Of a stretch of 64,000 nt of DNA, positions 30,713 through 40,641 are shown piece after piece. Source of the stretch: Crocinitomicaceae bacterium (GTDB taxonomy: Bacteria; Bacteroidota; Bacteroidia; Flavobacteriales_D; Crocinitomicaceae); the NCBI GenBank assembly GCA_029247685.1, contig JAQWKT010000006.1, positions 1-64,000 of the forward strand. Direction: 5' to 3'. Position numbers and translations under genes: made by a program. The first letter of the stretch is position 1; every line of letters starts with the position of its first letter. A model generated the notes under the pieces. That model was not told where the DNA came from and did not search any database. It was given only the letters and a program-made list of their open reading frames with translations.

Positions 30713-31408
30713 TTAATTAAAAAAATATTCCATCAAATAGAAGAGCGGGATGACAACAAACATTGAAGGAAGTAGATTGATTACATTTATTTTTTTAATC
30801 TCTAAAATAGAAATTCCTATCCCCAAAATTAAAATACCCCCCACTGCAGATATTTCCGCCACCAATGTATCAGAAAAAAACGACTGAAGGCCATTAGCCC
30901 CAAGACCTATCCCCCCCTGAATTATTAAAACAGGTATCGCTGAAAATATAACTCCTCTTCCAAATGCAGCGGATAAAGCAATAGATGTTACCCCATCCAT
31001 CATTGACTTAGTTAGCACCAATGTTGCGTCTCCTTTTAACGCTTCATTTAAAGGACCTATAATAGCCATAGAGCCCACACTAAAAATCATTGTCGCAGTA
31101 ATCAAACCTTCTGTAAACTTTGGGTTTGAATTATTTATTCGCTTTTTTAACAGATCGCTTAAATTTTCAGTTCTAATAGCCAATTGAAAAACCTCTCCCA
31201 AAACGCCACCAAGAATTAATGCCATACAAATAATTAAAAAATTATTATTTGTTTCAAAAGCTAAAGAAATCCCAAGAAAAATAGAGAAAAGACCAAGGGC
31301 TTGAAAAATAATTGAATTGATGTTTTTTGGCAAACCTTTATTTAAAATAATACCTATAATACTTCCAAGTATTATAGCGCCAACATTAATTAGAGTTCCT
31401 GTTATCAT
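30713..31408 (-). CDS. DUF554 family membrane protein
   Basis: MITGTLINVGAIILGSIIGI start; GPLNEALKGDATLVLTKSMMDGVTSIALSAAFGRGV. Confidence 0.9.
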   Translation of the reverse strand: MITGTLINVGAIILGSIIGIILNKGLPKNINSIIFQALGLFSIFLGISLAFETNNNFLIICMALILGGVLGEVFQLAIRTENLSDLLKKRINNSNPKFTEGLITATMIFSVGSMAIIGPLNEALKGDATLVLTKSMMDGVTSIALSAAFGRGVIFSAIPVLIIQGGIGLGANGLQSFFSDTLVAEISAVGGILILGIGISILEIKKINVINLLPSMFVVIPLFYLMEYFFN

Positions 31409-31917
31409 AGTAGATTCTTTTCGTAAAGCGAAAAAATCAAATCACACTTCATGAAAGGAGCATGGTCTGGATGGTAATCTTTAAAGTCCACCTCTTTTTT
31501 TAGTTTATAACCCATTTTAATGTACCAATCTTTTAAAAACTTTTTTTCTTCATGAATCCAACCTTTTGGAGACAGAAGTTCAAGGTACATTTTTTTGTTA
31601 TTTCTTGCAATTGCTTCTTCATTTACAAAAGAAACTAGTGTTTTTCCTACTCCCTTTTTACGGTGATTTGGATGACAAACCAACATTGAAAAAGAGCAAA
31701 TATCCTTTGCTTCTTGCTTAAACAAAACACAACCTAAAACACTCCCTTCTTGTTCAAGAACAAATAACCATTTGTTTCTTAAGTATTCTTCAAAATCTGC
31801 ATCTGCAATTCTAAAATAACCCTCGCTCCAAAATTCTCTTTCAGAAGAATAATACACCTCATTTACCATAGAAATAATAAGCGCTTTATCTTTTGATATG
31901 GCTAATCTTATTGACAT
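31405..31917 (-). CDS. GNAT-family N-acetyltransferase
   Basis: LVCHPNHRKKGVGKTLVSFVNEEA acetyl-CoA motif. Confidence 0.9.
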   Translation of the reverse strand: MSIRLAISKDKALIISMVNEVYYSSEREFWSEGYFRIADADFEEYLRNKWLFVLEQEGSVLGCVLFKQEAKDICSFSMLVCHPNHRKKGVGKTLVSFVNEEAIARNNKKMYLELLSPKGWIHEEKKFLKDWYIKMGYKLKKEVDFKDYHPDHAPFMKCDLIFSLYEKNLL

Positions 31918-34277
31918 TAATTATGAGTGATTTTTCCTGTTTTTATTAATTCTGATGACACATAAAACATATAAAAGTAATGGCCTTTTAATTTGTTTTT
32001 ACTCTTAAAAGTTATCAGCTCTGACTTACTACTCTTTAAGTCTAAAACACGTCCATGAATATCAAGGATTTCAACTTTCCACAACTCTTTACTTTGGTTG
32101 TTCCATTTAAAATTTATTTCATTTTGAAAAGGATTTGGGTAAATCAAAAGGGGTATGGGTTTAACAGTAATCTGGTCAGCACTTAAAACCGCCTCTTCAC
32201 ACAACATGCCATTAAAATCAAGCCTTAAGAAAACCTCATCAAAATAAGAATCATTATCTGTACCAGCATTTCTAGTTCCCATCAATATTATTTTTATTTT
32301 ATTAGTTCCTAATGGAACCATTTCTTCTTCGTTTATAAGCGTCCAATTTGGCGTTTGATTGCTATGTGTTTGAGATGTGGCAATAAGCATATTGTTTGCG
32401 TTGTAAAACTCTAATTTTAATGAGGGAATATCATTTCCGTTGTAATCACTAAGATAGGCGCCAAAAACAACAGAAACAGAATCACTATCAATTAGAGATT
32501 GATGTGCCGAAACATCAACTTCCTGGCTTCCCTCTGCATATGCATTGTCAATACACACACCTCCAACAGCAAAAAGTCTATTGCCTGAAAAGGCTTGATT
32601 ACCCGAACACTCTCCACTTAAAATAGACTCAAATGATCCAATTTGCTCCACCCAGGATATCGTACCGTTTTCTGCACCACCATTTAACAAAAGATTTGGA
32701 GATAAGGAAGAGGATTTTGTTTGAAATGTAACAAAGTCAGACCATTCACTCCAAAAAAGAGAACGATCTCTATATCTAAGCCTCCAATAATATGTTTTGT
32801 TTTCATCTAAATTTTTTACCTCCTGGCTTGTCATGTCATTTCCAGATAAAAGGTCTTGATCAAAATACCAATTTTCATGTTGAACCCATTCATCATAAAC
32901 TACCGAGTTAAATAGTGAATCTTCTGAAATCTGCCAATGAGAAGCACCCTGTAAGTCCGCATCTGGGTCTATAAATGATGATCCTAAAAACACAATGCAT
33001 TTGGAATTTAACAAACTGCCATTTGAAGGAAATATTCCTGTGGGTTTAATCGGAGGGTTGTTGTTTTTTTTAATTCTTACTGTGTCTGTAATAACGGTAT
33101 TTACCAAGCCGTTTTCATAACTACCATGACTAACACGAGACAACAAAAACTGAGGGTTTGAACCAGCTTCAACCTCTAATAAAACAAAGCCATAATCATC
33201 ATCACTTCTTGAAAATTCTTTATAATCTTGTTGCGCGAATTCGCCCCAATTGTCTATTGCTCCTCCTGCAGTAGCTACATTAACCATTAAATGATTATGA
33301 TTCTTGCTTTGGCCTCTTGAATAACCATGCGTATGTCCAAAAAAGTGGGCGCTAGGCTTTGATGAGTTTTCAGAAAAATTTTCTAATAATTCAATTACAT
33401 CTCCAGTATAATCTGTATTTCCTGCAATCCAAAGTTCCGATTCATGTGGATGATGAAGTTGGGCAAATACAAAGTCAATAGTTGAGTCTGCAGCTGCATT
33501 ATTTAAAACGCCTTGGAGCCAATCCAACTGTTGCTGAATCCTGTATCCAGAATTGCTTTCTAATCCAATTAAACGAACATTGGAATAATCTTTATACCAC
33601 CAGTGCTCAAGATAGTTTGATGAATTGGTTCCGTTTTCTGGTAAATGAAAATACCTGAAATAGTTTTGTGAATCATCTTCATGATTGCCTGCGACAGGAT
33701 ATACAGGAATATGATAAAATAACTCTTTTGCCGGGTCAAAAAAAGTGGATTTCCATGAAAGATAATTGTTTCCAGAAGCAACAAGGTCTCCTGGTATAAA
33801 AACATATGCCAAGTCTTGAGCTAAATCATTGCCATACCTATTGTTTACAAAGGGAATCAATTGTTGATTGACAATGTCACTAAAAACATTTGGATGTTGT
33901 GAGTCTTGTTGCATATCACTCATCGCCACAATATTAAAGGATTGCTCTGCTGAAGGATTGGGCGGTGTAATAAAATCATAAATTGGGCTTGTTGCGGCCT
34001 GTGTTTTTACTCTATAATAATACCTTGTATTGGGAAGTAGCCCATCTATTTTTGTGTCATGAACCTGAGAAACCCCAAAACCAAGTGTTGTATTTCCGGA
34101 TGCAGAACTCCCCAAAGAAGGCGTTGTGCCATATTCAACCAATGACTCTTGCCCTAAAGAGGTTTCCCACATTACATGTATGGAAGTTGGGTTAGCATCC
34201 TGAAGATAAGGGCCTACCATGATAATTTGAGACTGCCCAAAAAATGAAACAAATAAAAAGATTAAAAAAAATTTCAT
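31917..34277 (-). CDS. purple-acid-phosphatase-like metallophosphoesterase with T9SS type A sorting domain
   Basis: Fibronectin-like PAP N-terminal domain, FIPGDLV, YPVAGNHED, HFFGHTHGYSRG; C-terminal YPNPFQNEINF...; start trimmed to MKFFLIFLFVSFFGQSQ. Confidence 0.88.
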   Translation of the reverse strand: MKFFLIFLFVSFFGQSQIIMVGPYLQDANPTSIHVMWETSLGQESLVEYGTTPSLGSSASGNTTLGFGVSQVHDTKIDGLLPNTRYYYRVKTQAATSPIYDFITPPNPSAEQSFNIVAMSDMQQDSQHPNVFSDIVNQQLIPFVNNRYGNDLAQDLAYVFIPGDLVASGNNYLSWKSTFFDPAKELFYHIPVYPVAGNHEDDSQNYFRYFHLPENGTNSSNYLEHWWYKDYSNVRLIGLESNSGYRIQQQLDWLQGVLNNAAADSTIDFVFAQLHHPHESELWIAGNTDYTGDVIELLENFSENSSKPSAHFFGHTHGYSRGQSKNHNHLMVNVATAGGAIDNWGEFAQQDYKEFSRSDDDYGFVLLEVEAGSNPQFLLSRVSHGSYENGLVNTVITDTVRIKKNNNPPIKPTGIFPSNGSLLNSKCIVFLGSSFIDPDADLQGASHWQISEDSLFNSVVYDEWVQHENWYFDQDLLSGNDMTSQEVKNLDENKTYYWRLRYRDRSLFWSEWSDFVTFQTKSSSLSPNLLLNGGAENGTISWVEQIGSFESILSGECSGNQAFSGNRLFAVGGVCIDNAYAEGSQEVDVSAHQSLIDSDSVSVVFGAYLSDYNGNDIPSLKLEFYNANNMLIATSQTHSNQTPNWTLINEEEMVPLGTNKIKIILMGTRNAGTDNDSYFDEVFLRLDFNGMLCEEAVLSADQITVKPIPLLIYPNPFQNEINFKWNNQSKELWKVEILDIHGRVLDLKSSKSELITFKSKNKLKGHYFYMFYVSSELIKTGKITHN

Positions 34278-34321
34278 GGAGTAATATTTAATCTCAAAGA
34301 TACATATATTTACCAGGATAA

Positions 34322-34726
34322 ATGGATGCAATGAAAAGCTCTTTCGCCATAATAAAAACAATTAAATACATAAGTGTTTATGGTTTGGGATTTGGGTATT
34401 TGATGATTGGCATCAATCATTTTTTAGAACCGGCATTTTTTTTAAAAATCATGCCGCCATATCTACCCTGGCACTTAGAGCTTGTGTATATTAGTGGTGC
34501 TTTTGAAATTGTTTTAGGCTTGTCATTGATGATCTCAAAACTAAGGACATATGCTGCTTGGGGCATTATGATTCTTTTAATAGCTGTCTACCCTGCAAAC
34601 ATCTACCTTGCCTTTAATGAAGCTCCTCAAAAGGCACTTGAAATTTCTCCATTTTTAGCTTCATGGGTTCGGCTTCCAATGCAGTTTATTCTTTTGGGTT
34701 TTGCTTATTGGCACTCTAAGGAATAA
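34322..34726 (+). CDS. DoxX-like membrane protein
   Basis: MIGINHFLEPAFFLKIMPPYLPWHLELVYISGAFEIVLGLSLM. Confidence 0.85.
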   Translation: MDAMKSSFAIIKTIKYISVYGLGFGYLMIGINHFLEPAFFLKIMPPYLPWHLELVYISGAFEIVLGLSLMISKLRTYAAWGIMILLIAVYPANIYLAFNEAPQKALEISPFLASWVRLPMQFILLGFAYWHSKE

Positions 34727-34732
34727 TAGAGT

Positions 34733-35497
34733 CTATAAATACCCCATTATTTTGTAAATGCAATACCCGGAAACTTCTTTAATTAGGTCTTCCCAAGAGC
34801 TTATGTTGTCTGCTTTAGGAATAAGCCACTCTAGTTTAAAAAAAACATATTCAGAGCTTGCTTCATCCACCGGAAATGGCGTTGTGTTAAGCCCTTCTTT
34901 ATCAAAACATGCTTTTGCTCTTCGCATATGTATTGATGAGGTAATCAGCAGGTTTTTTTGATTCATTTTATTTTCTTTTTTAAATAAAGAGGCACAATTC
35001 TTTGCATTTTGATGAGTGTTTTTAGAGCTGCTTTCAATAAGAATGTCATTTTCGGGAATGCCAAGATTAATTAAATCTTTTTTTAATTGATTTGCTTCAT
35101 GAAGTTCATTTTTTAGAAGGTATCCATTTTCTCCACAAAGAACGATGGTTTTTATTTTTTTTGCTTTGTAAAGCTGAATGGTTTGCCAGATTCTATCTGG
35201 ACTATGTTTTGCAACTAATCGATTAAGATCTTCATTGTATTCAAATATTCCAGATAAAACAATGCCATTATCATGAGCCTTAATTTCATTAAAACTTAAG
35301 CCCTTTTTGTTCCATAGATAGTTGAAGTTGTTTAAAAAGAAACCATTGGAAAAAAAGAGCAAAAGAAACAGGCTGATCCATAACATTCGAAGTTTTAATT
35401 CTTGTTTTTTTAAGATAAAAAACAATCCCATTGAAATGACTATCCAGGTAAGGGGGGACAAAATAAAAGTGAAAAGTTTTGATAATACAAAAAACAT
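34733..35497 (-). CDS. YdcF/ElyC/SanA-family DUF218 protein
   Basis: GIVLSGIFEYNEDLNR, ILIESSSKNTHQNAKNC, LLITSSIHMRRAKACFDKEGL. Confidence 0.88.
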   Translation of the reverse strand: MFFVLSKLFTFILSPLTWIVISMGLFFILKKQELKLRMLWISLFLLLFFSNGFFLNNFNYLWNKKGLSFNEIKAHDNGIVLSGIFEYNEDLNRLVAKHSPDRIWQTIQLYKAKKIKTIVLCGENGYLLKNELHEANQLKKDLINLGIPENDILIESSSKNTHQNAKNCASLFKKENKMNQKNLLITSSIHMRRAKACFDKEGLNTTPFPVDEASSEYVFFKLEWLIPKADNISSWEDLIKEVSGYCIYKIMGYL

Positions 35498-35558
35498 AAT
35501 GCGCGTATGTGTTTCGAATTTACTAAAATTAAAACAACGATGTGTACACTCGATTCGA

Positions 35559-35594
35559 ATTGATTTTATTCGACTTTAAACGAATAAAATTAAT
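35559..35594. promoter_or_regulatory. 14-bp inverted repeat (8-nt loop) in the divergent YdcF/GH20 intergenic region
   Basis: ATTGATTTTATTCG-ACTTTAAA-CGAATAAAATTAAT; inner 10 bp perfect, one G:T pair. Confidence 0.5.
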
Positions 35595-35629
35595 AAAATT
35601 ATATTAATAATATTTATTATCTTCCCTTT

Positions 35630-37915
35630 ATGATAAAAGTAGTCTCTTTTTTGATCTGTTTTGTTAGTATTTATTTTGCATATTCACAAGGCTCAAAACT
35701 AGATATAATTCCTCATCCATTCATGATAAAGTATGGCAATAATTATTGCCACATTCCTAGTAAATTTAACATAAGAACGAATGAAAAATTATTAAATGAA
35801 GCAAACTTTCTGAAAGAATATTTAGAAACAATAACATTCAATAAAATCCCTATTATCCTTGCAAAAAACAATTCCGCTAAATCGAGTGGTGATTTTTGCA
35901 TAAACATATTTTCTAGCAACCAAAAAACAAGTGTTGAGGAATACTATTTATCCACCAGCAGATCCAGCATAGACATATCATCTCCCTCTAAAATTGGGGC
36001 AATGCATGCTATTCAGACTATTAAACAACTTTTTTCACTCTCGGTAAAAAAAGAGGAGATGAAAAAGCAAATAAATTCATCCCATTTAATAATACCAATG
36101 GTTTCTATTGAGGATTATCCAGTATTTTCTCATAGAGGGTTATTATTAGATTGTTCGCGCCACTTTTTTTCAGTTGAAACAATTAAAAAATATATTGATT
36201 TGTTGTCGTTTTATAAAATGAATGTGTTGCATTGGCATCTTACAGAAGATCAGGGCTGGAGAATACAAATCGATAAATATCCAGAATTAACAAAAAAGGG
36301 AGCCTGGAGAAAAGATGAAAAGGGGGATATATATGGTGGTTTTTATAGCAAAAAAGAAATAAAAGACATCGTTTCTTATGCCGCACAAAGACATATTACA
36401 ATTATTCCAGAGATAGAACTGCCAGGGCATAGTCAAGCAGCTATAGCTAGTTACCCTTGGCTTTCATGTACTGGAAAAAAAATAGAAGTCGCAAACGATT
36501 GGGGAGTTTTTAAAGAAATTTATTGCGCTGGAAAAGACTCTGTTTTTCTTTTTTTAGAAAATGTATTAAGCGAAGTAATGGAATTGTTTCCATCTAAATA
36601 TATACACATAGGTGGGGATGAAGCACCAAAAGTCAGATGGGATAATTGTTCTAAATGCCAAAAAAGAATAAAGGAAAATAATCTAAAAGATGCGCATGAA
36701 TTGCAAAGCTATTTTATAAAAAGAGTAGAGGCTTTTTTAAATAAAAATGACAGAAAATTAATAGGTTGGGACGAGATTTTAGAAGGAGGTCTTAGCGAGA
36801 ATGCTACCGTCCAAAGCTGGAGGGGAATGAAAGGGGGTGTTGAGGCTGCAAATCAAAATCATTCAGTTATTATGTCGCCAACAAGCCATGCGTATTTTGA
36901 TTATGGATTAGAGTCCATTGATTTAAAAAAAGTGTATAGTTTTAATCCCATACCAAAAGAAGTTTCAAAACAAAAACAACATTTTATTATTGGAGGAGAA
37001 TGCAATATTTGGACAGAGCATGTTCCTAACGATTCGATACTTGATCAAAAAGTATTTCCTCGCCTTCTTGCCATGAGTGAAGTGTTATGGTATTCGCCAC
37101 AAAAAAAAGAGTATGCTGATTTTTATTCAAGGCTTCAAAAACATTATCCTCTTCTTGATAAAAAAGGAGTTAACTATGGTGCTGAAACAGTAGCATCAAG
37201 AATTCAATCTTCTTTTTATAGTGGACATTTATGGACAAATGCTCAAAAGGGAGACACCTCTTTAAATTTAAAATACAAATGGGTTTATAAGGATGGCTCT
37301 ACTAGCAAAGAAAAAAAGTTAAAAGAGTCCATAAAAGTGGAAAAGTCTGGAACTTTTGAAGTGCAAGCTTATAAACGAAATAGGCCTTATGGGAAAGTAA
37401 ATAAACAAGAATTTGTAAAGCATAAAGGGGTACAAAAAAAGATAGAATATTTATCTGCAAAACCCCACAAATCATATTCTTCAAGAGGCAATTCAAGTTT
37501 GTTAGATGGTAGAAAAGGAAGTTTAAATTTTAGAGATGGAAATTGGCAGGGATTTTCCAAAGAGGATTTTTCGGCAATTATTGATCTAGGTAAAAAAACA
37601 TCCATAAGTAAAATTGAAGCAGGTTTTTACCAGTATTCTAACTCTTGGATTTTTCTCCCAAAAAAAGTTCGTTTTTTTTCTTCTTTAGATGGAGAAAAAT
37701 TCGAAGAAATAGGCGAAAAGGAGCCATTTAAAAACCTCCAAAAAAAGAGAGGAAAGTTTATGTTCAACTCAAACGTTATTATAATGTCATCTTTTGAGGG
37801 GCATCAAGCAAGATATGTTAAAATTGAAGTAGATAACATTGGTTTGGTGCCTGACTGGCACGAAGCCGCAGGATCTCCAGCCTGGATGTTTATTGATGAA
37901 ATAATAATAGAATGA
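35630..37915 (+). CDS. GH20 beta-N-acetylhexosaminidase, exported
   Basis: HRGLLLDCSRHFFS, LHWHLTEDQGWRIQI, IPEIELPGHSQAAIA, IHIGGDEAPKVRW catalytic D-E; discoidin-like C-terminus. Confidence 0.95.
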   Translation: MIKVVSFLICFVSIYFAYSQGSKLDIIPHPFMIKYGNNYCHIPSKFNIRTNEKLLNEANFLKEYLETITFNKIPIILAKNNSAKSSGDFCINIFSSNQKTSVEEYYLSTSRSSIDISSPSKIGAMHAIQTIKQLFSLSVKKEEMKKQINSSHLIIPMVSIEDYPVFSHRGLLLDCSRHFFSVETIKKYIDLLSFYKMNVLHWHLTEDQGWRIQIDKYPELTKKGAWRKDEKGDIYGGFYSKKEIKDIVSYAAQRHITIIPEIELPGHSQAAIASYPWLSCTGKKIEVANDWGVFKEIYCAGKDSVFLFLENVLSEVMELFPSKYIHIGGDEAPKVRWDNCSKCQKRIKENNLKDAHELQSYFIKRVEAFLNKNDRKLIGWDEILEGGLSENATVQSWRGMKGGVEAANQNHSVIMSPTSHAYFDYGLESIDLKKVYSFNPIPKEVSKQKQHFIIGGECNIWTEHVPNDSILDQKVFPRLLAMSEVLWYSPQKKEYADFYSRLQKHYPLLDKKGVNYGAETVASRIQSSFYSGHLWTNAQKGDTSLNLKYKWVYKDGSTSKEKKLKESIKVEKSGTFEVQAYKRNRPYGKVNKQEFVKHKGVQKKIEYLSAKPHKSYSSRGNSSLLDGRKGSLNFRDGNWQGFSKEDFSAIIDLGKKTSISKIEAGFYQYSNSWIFLPKKVRFFSSLDGEKFEEIGEKEPFKNLQKKRGKFMFNSNVIIMSSFEGHQARYVKIEVDNIGLVPDWHEAAGSPAWMFIDEIIIE

Positions 37916-38607
37916 CCATAGAGTTTTGTGTAGATTCTTATTTAGGGGCACTCGCGGCAAAATCACACGGTGTTAAACGAATAGAACTGTGTTCCGCATT
38001 AAGTGTTGGAGGATTGTCCCCAAGCATTGGATTGGTTATTAAATGTGCAGAAATCAAAGAGGTGGAGACACATGTAATGATACGACCTGTTGAAGGCAAC
38101 TTTGTTTATGACAATGATATTTTTGAGGCAATGCTTCAAGAAATTATTTGCTTAAAAAATACCAGTGCAAAAGGAGTTGTTTTTGGATGCCTCAATAAAG
38201 AGGGGGAAATACATATTGAGCAAAACAAAATTCTAATAGAAAAAGCAAAAACACTTGGTTTAGAAACCACTTTTCACAGGGCCTTTGACCAAACCAATAA
38301 CCCAACTATTGCATTGAAAAAACTGATAGCACTTGGATTCGACAGGGTATTGACCTCGGGCACAAAAAAGAATGCCCAAGATGGATCCGAAATTATTTCA
38401 AAGCTTGTGCATCAAGCCAAGGGACAAATTCAAATAATGGCCGGTTGTGGCGTCAACGAAAACAATGTAGAGCAAATAGCCCAAACCGGAGTAGATGCCA
38501 TCCATTTTACCATTCATAAAAAACAAAAACAGATGAATGAAATGGGAGTTAAAAATACCATTGATGAGAAAAAAATAAAAAACATTTTAAAGCAATTTAA
38601 CTCATGA
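37912..38607 (+). CDS. cutC: CutC-family protein
   Basis: GVKRIELCSALSVGGLSPSIG, HVMIRPVEGNFVY, TFHRAFDQ, VLTSGTKKNAQDG, IMAGCGVN. Confidence 0.93.
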   Translation: MTIEFCVDSYLGALAAKSHGVKRIELCSALSVGGLSPSIGLVIKCAEIKEVETHVMIRPVEGNFVYDNDIFEAMLQEIICLKNTSAKGVVFGCLNKEGEIHIEQNKILIEKAKTLGLETTFHRAFDQTNNPTIALKKLIALGFDRVLTSGTKKNAQDGSEIISKLVHQAKGQIQIMAGCGVNENNVEQIAQTGVDAIHFTIHKKQKQMNEMGVKNTIDEKKIKNILKQFNS

Positions 38608-40595
38608 AGTTTTTATTGTTTTTGTTTTTTTCATTTACTGCTTTGGCACAAAAACAAGAGCTTTTGTTAAATCAAAATTGGGGGTTTTCAAAAAAAGGCG
38701 AAAGCAGTGTTTATCCTGCGACAGTACCTGGAAACATTTTTACAGACTTACTTGAAAATAAATTGATAGAGGACCCCTACCAAGACAACAATGAACAAAA
38801 ACTGCAATGGGTAGAAAAAGAAGATTGGATTTATAAACAAACCTTTTCTTTAACAACAAGACAGCTGTCTTTTGAGAATATACGCTTGTGTTTTGATGGG
38901 TTAGATACCTATGCAGATGTATTTGTTAACGAACATAAAGTGTTTTTTGCGGACAACATGTTTAGGGCCTGGCAATTTGAGATCAAAAACTTTTTAAAAC
39001 CAGGAGAAAACACCATTAAAGTTCATTTTAAATCCCCCATAAAACAAGCTTTAAAAAGCTATCAAAATCATTTTGTAAAGCTTCCTTCTGGCTGTGAAAC
39101 AAAAGAACCAAGAACCGCATCTTTTACAAGAAAAGCAGCCTATCAATATGGTTGGGATTGGGGGCCTAGATTTGTTGGTTGTGGAATTTGGAGGCCTGTT
39201 AAATTGATTTTTTGGAATAACGCAATCATTAAGAATGTAAAAATTAATACAAAGATTCTGTCAAAAAAAACAAATCTCAAATCGGCTGAAGTATATACTT
39301 ATGTTATAATTCAGGGTAAAATAGGCGAAAAATATGATGTTCAAATAGACAAAAAAAGATATCCTTATATTCAAAAATCAAAAGTGGACACATTTGTAAA
39401 CCTTAACTTTATTAAAAAGTCAAAAAAATGGCATTGTAATGGAGAGGGGAAACAACCCATATATACTCAATCCATTCAGATTTCAAAAAACGATACGGTT
39501 CTTGATTCGAAGAAAACAACTTTTGGACTAAGAAATATAAAGTTGATTCAACAAAAAGACAGCATCGGAACTTCTTTTTATTTTCTTTTAAATGAAGAGC
39601 CTATTTTTATAAAGGGGGCAAATTATATTCCTCAGGATATTTTTCCTTCTCGAGTTAAAAAATCGCAATATAAAAAGCTCCTAAAAAAAGTAAAAAAAGC
39701 AGGTATAAATATGCTTCGGGTATGGGGAGGCGGAATTTATGAGCAAGATTACTTTTATGATTTGTGTGATCGAATGGGAATTATGGTTTGGCAAGATTTT
39801 ATGTTTGCAGGAAGCCTCTATCCAAAAGACCTTTTCCCGAGCATTGAAAAAGAAGTTATAGACAACGTAACCAGACTTCAAAACCACCCCTGTATTGCTC
39901 TATGGTGCGGAAACAATGAAATAGAGGTTGCCTGGAAAAACTGGGGGTGGCAAAAACAATATCAGTATTCTAAATTAGACTCCGCTAAACTTTGGGCTGA
40001 TTATAGGCACTTATTTGAACATTTAATCCCGAATACATTAATAGAAACAGCTGCTTTATCCTCCTTAAACACAGGAACAAACTATGTGAGTTCTACACCA
40101 TTAAGCAACTGGGGAAAAGCTGAAAATTTCAATCATAGCTCTATGCATTATTGGGGGGTTTGGCACGGAAAAGATTCATTTGAAGATTTTGATAAAAATG
40201 TTGGGCGGTTTATGGTAGAATATGGATTTCAGTCTTTTCCTAATTATAATAGTTTAAAAAAGACATGCGCTGACACCAACTTGTATTTGAACTCAGAAAC
40301 AATGAAAAATAGGCAGAAAAGCTATGTTGGTAATAAGCTCATCAGTCAAAATATTCATAAATACTTTAAAGAGCCCAAAAACTTTAAATCCTACATCAAG
40401 CTAAGTCAGAAAACACAAGAAATCGCATTAAAAAAAGCAATTGGCTCACACCTTTTAAAACAACCTCATTGTATGGGAACCATGTTTTGGCAGTTAAACG
40501 ATTGTTGGCCTGGACCAAGCTGGAGCGTTATTGATTATTATGGGAAAAACAAAAAAGCATACCGCACCATTAAACGGCTTTTTAAAAAACAATAA
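38604..40595 (+). CDS. GH2 beta-mannosidase-like, exported, short C-terminus
   Basis: YGWDWGPRFVGCGIWRPV, MLRVWGGGIYEQDYFYDLCDRMGIMVWQDFMFA, CGNNEIEVAW acid/base, FMVEYGFQSFP nucleophile region. Confidence 0.92.
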   Translation: MKFLLFLFFSFTALAQKQELLLNQNWGFSKKGESSVYPATVPGNIFTDLLENKLIEDPYQDNNEQKLQWVEKEDWIYKQTFSLTTRQLSFENIRLCFDGLDTYADVFVNEHKVFFADNMFRAWQFEIKNFLKPGENTIKVHFKSPIKQALKSYQNHFVKLPSGCETKEPRTASFTRKAAYQYGWDWGPRFVGCGIWRPVKLIFWNNAIIKNVKINTKILSKKTNLKSAEVYTYVIIQGKIGEKYDVQIDKKRYPYIQKSKVDTFVNLNFIKKSKKWHCNGEGKQPIYTQSIQISKNDTVLDSKKTTFGLRNIKLIQQKDSIGTSFYFLLNEEPIFIKGANYIPQDIFPSRVKKSQYKKLLKKVKKAGINMLRVWGGGIYEQDYFYDLCDRMGIMVWQDFMFAGSLYPKDLFPSIEKEVIDNVTRLQNHPCIALWCGNNEIEVAWKNWGWQKQYQYSKLDSAKLWADYRHLFEHLIPNTLIETAALSSLNTGTNYVSSTPLSNWGKAENFNHSSMHYWGVWHGKDSFEDFDKNVGRFMVEYGFQSFPNYNSLKKTCADTNLYLNSETMKNRQKSYVGNKLISQNIHKYFKEPKNFKSYIKLSQKTQEIALKKAIGSHLLKQPHCMGTMFWQLNDCWPGPSWSVIDYYGKNKKAYRTIKRLFKKQ

Positions 40596-40641
40596 CTTTG
40601 GCATTATTTTAGAACTTACACATGCATAAAACCATACATCT

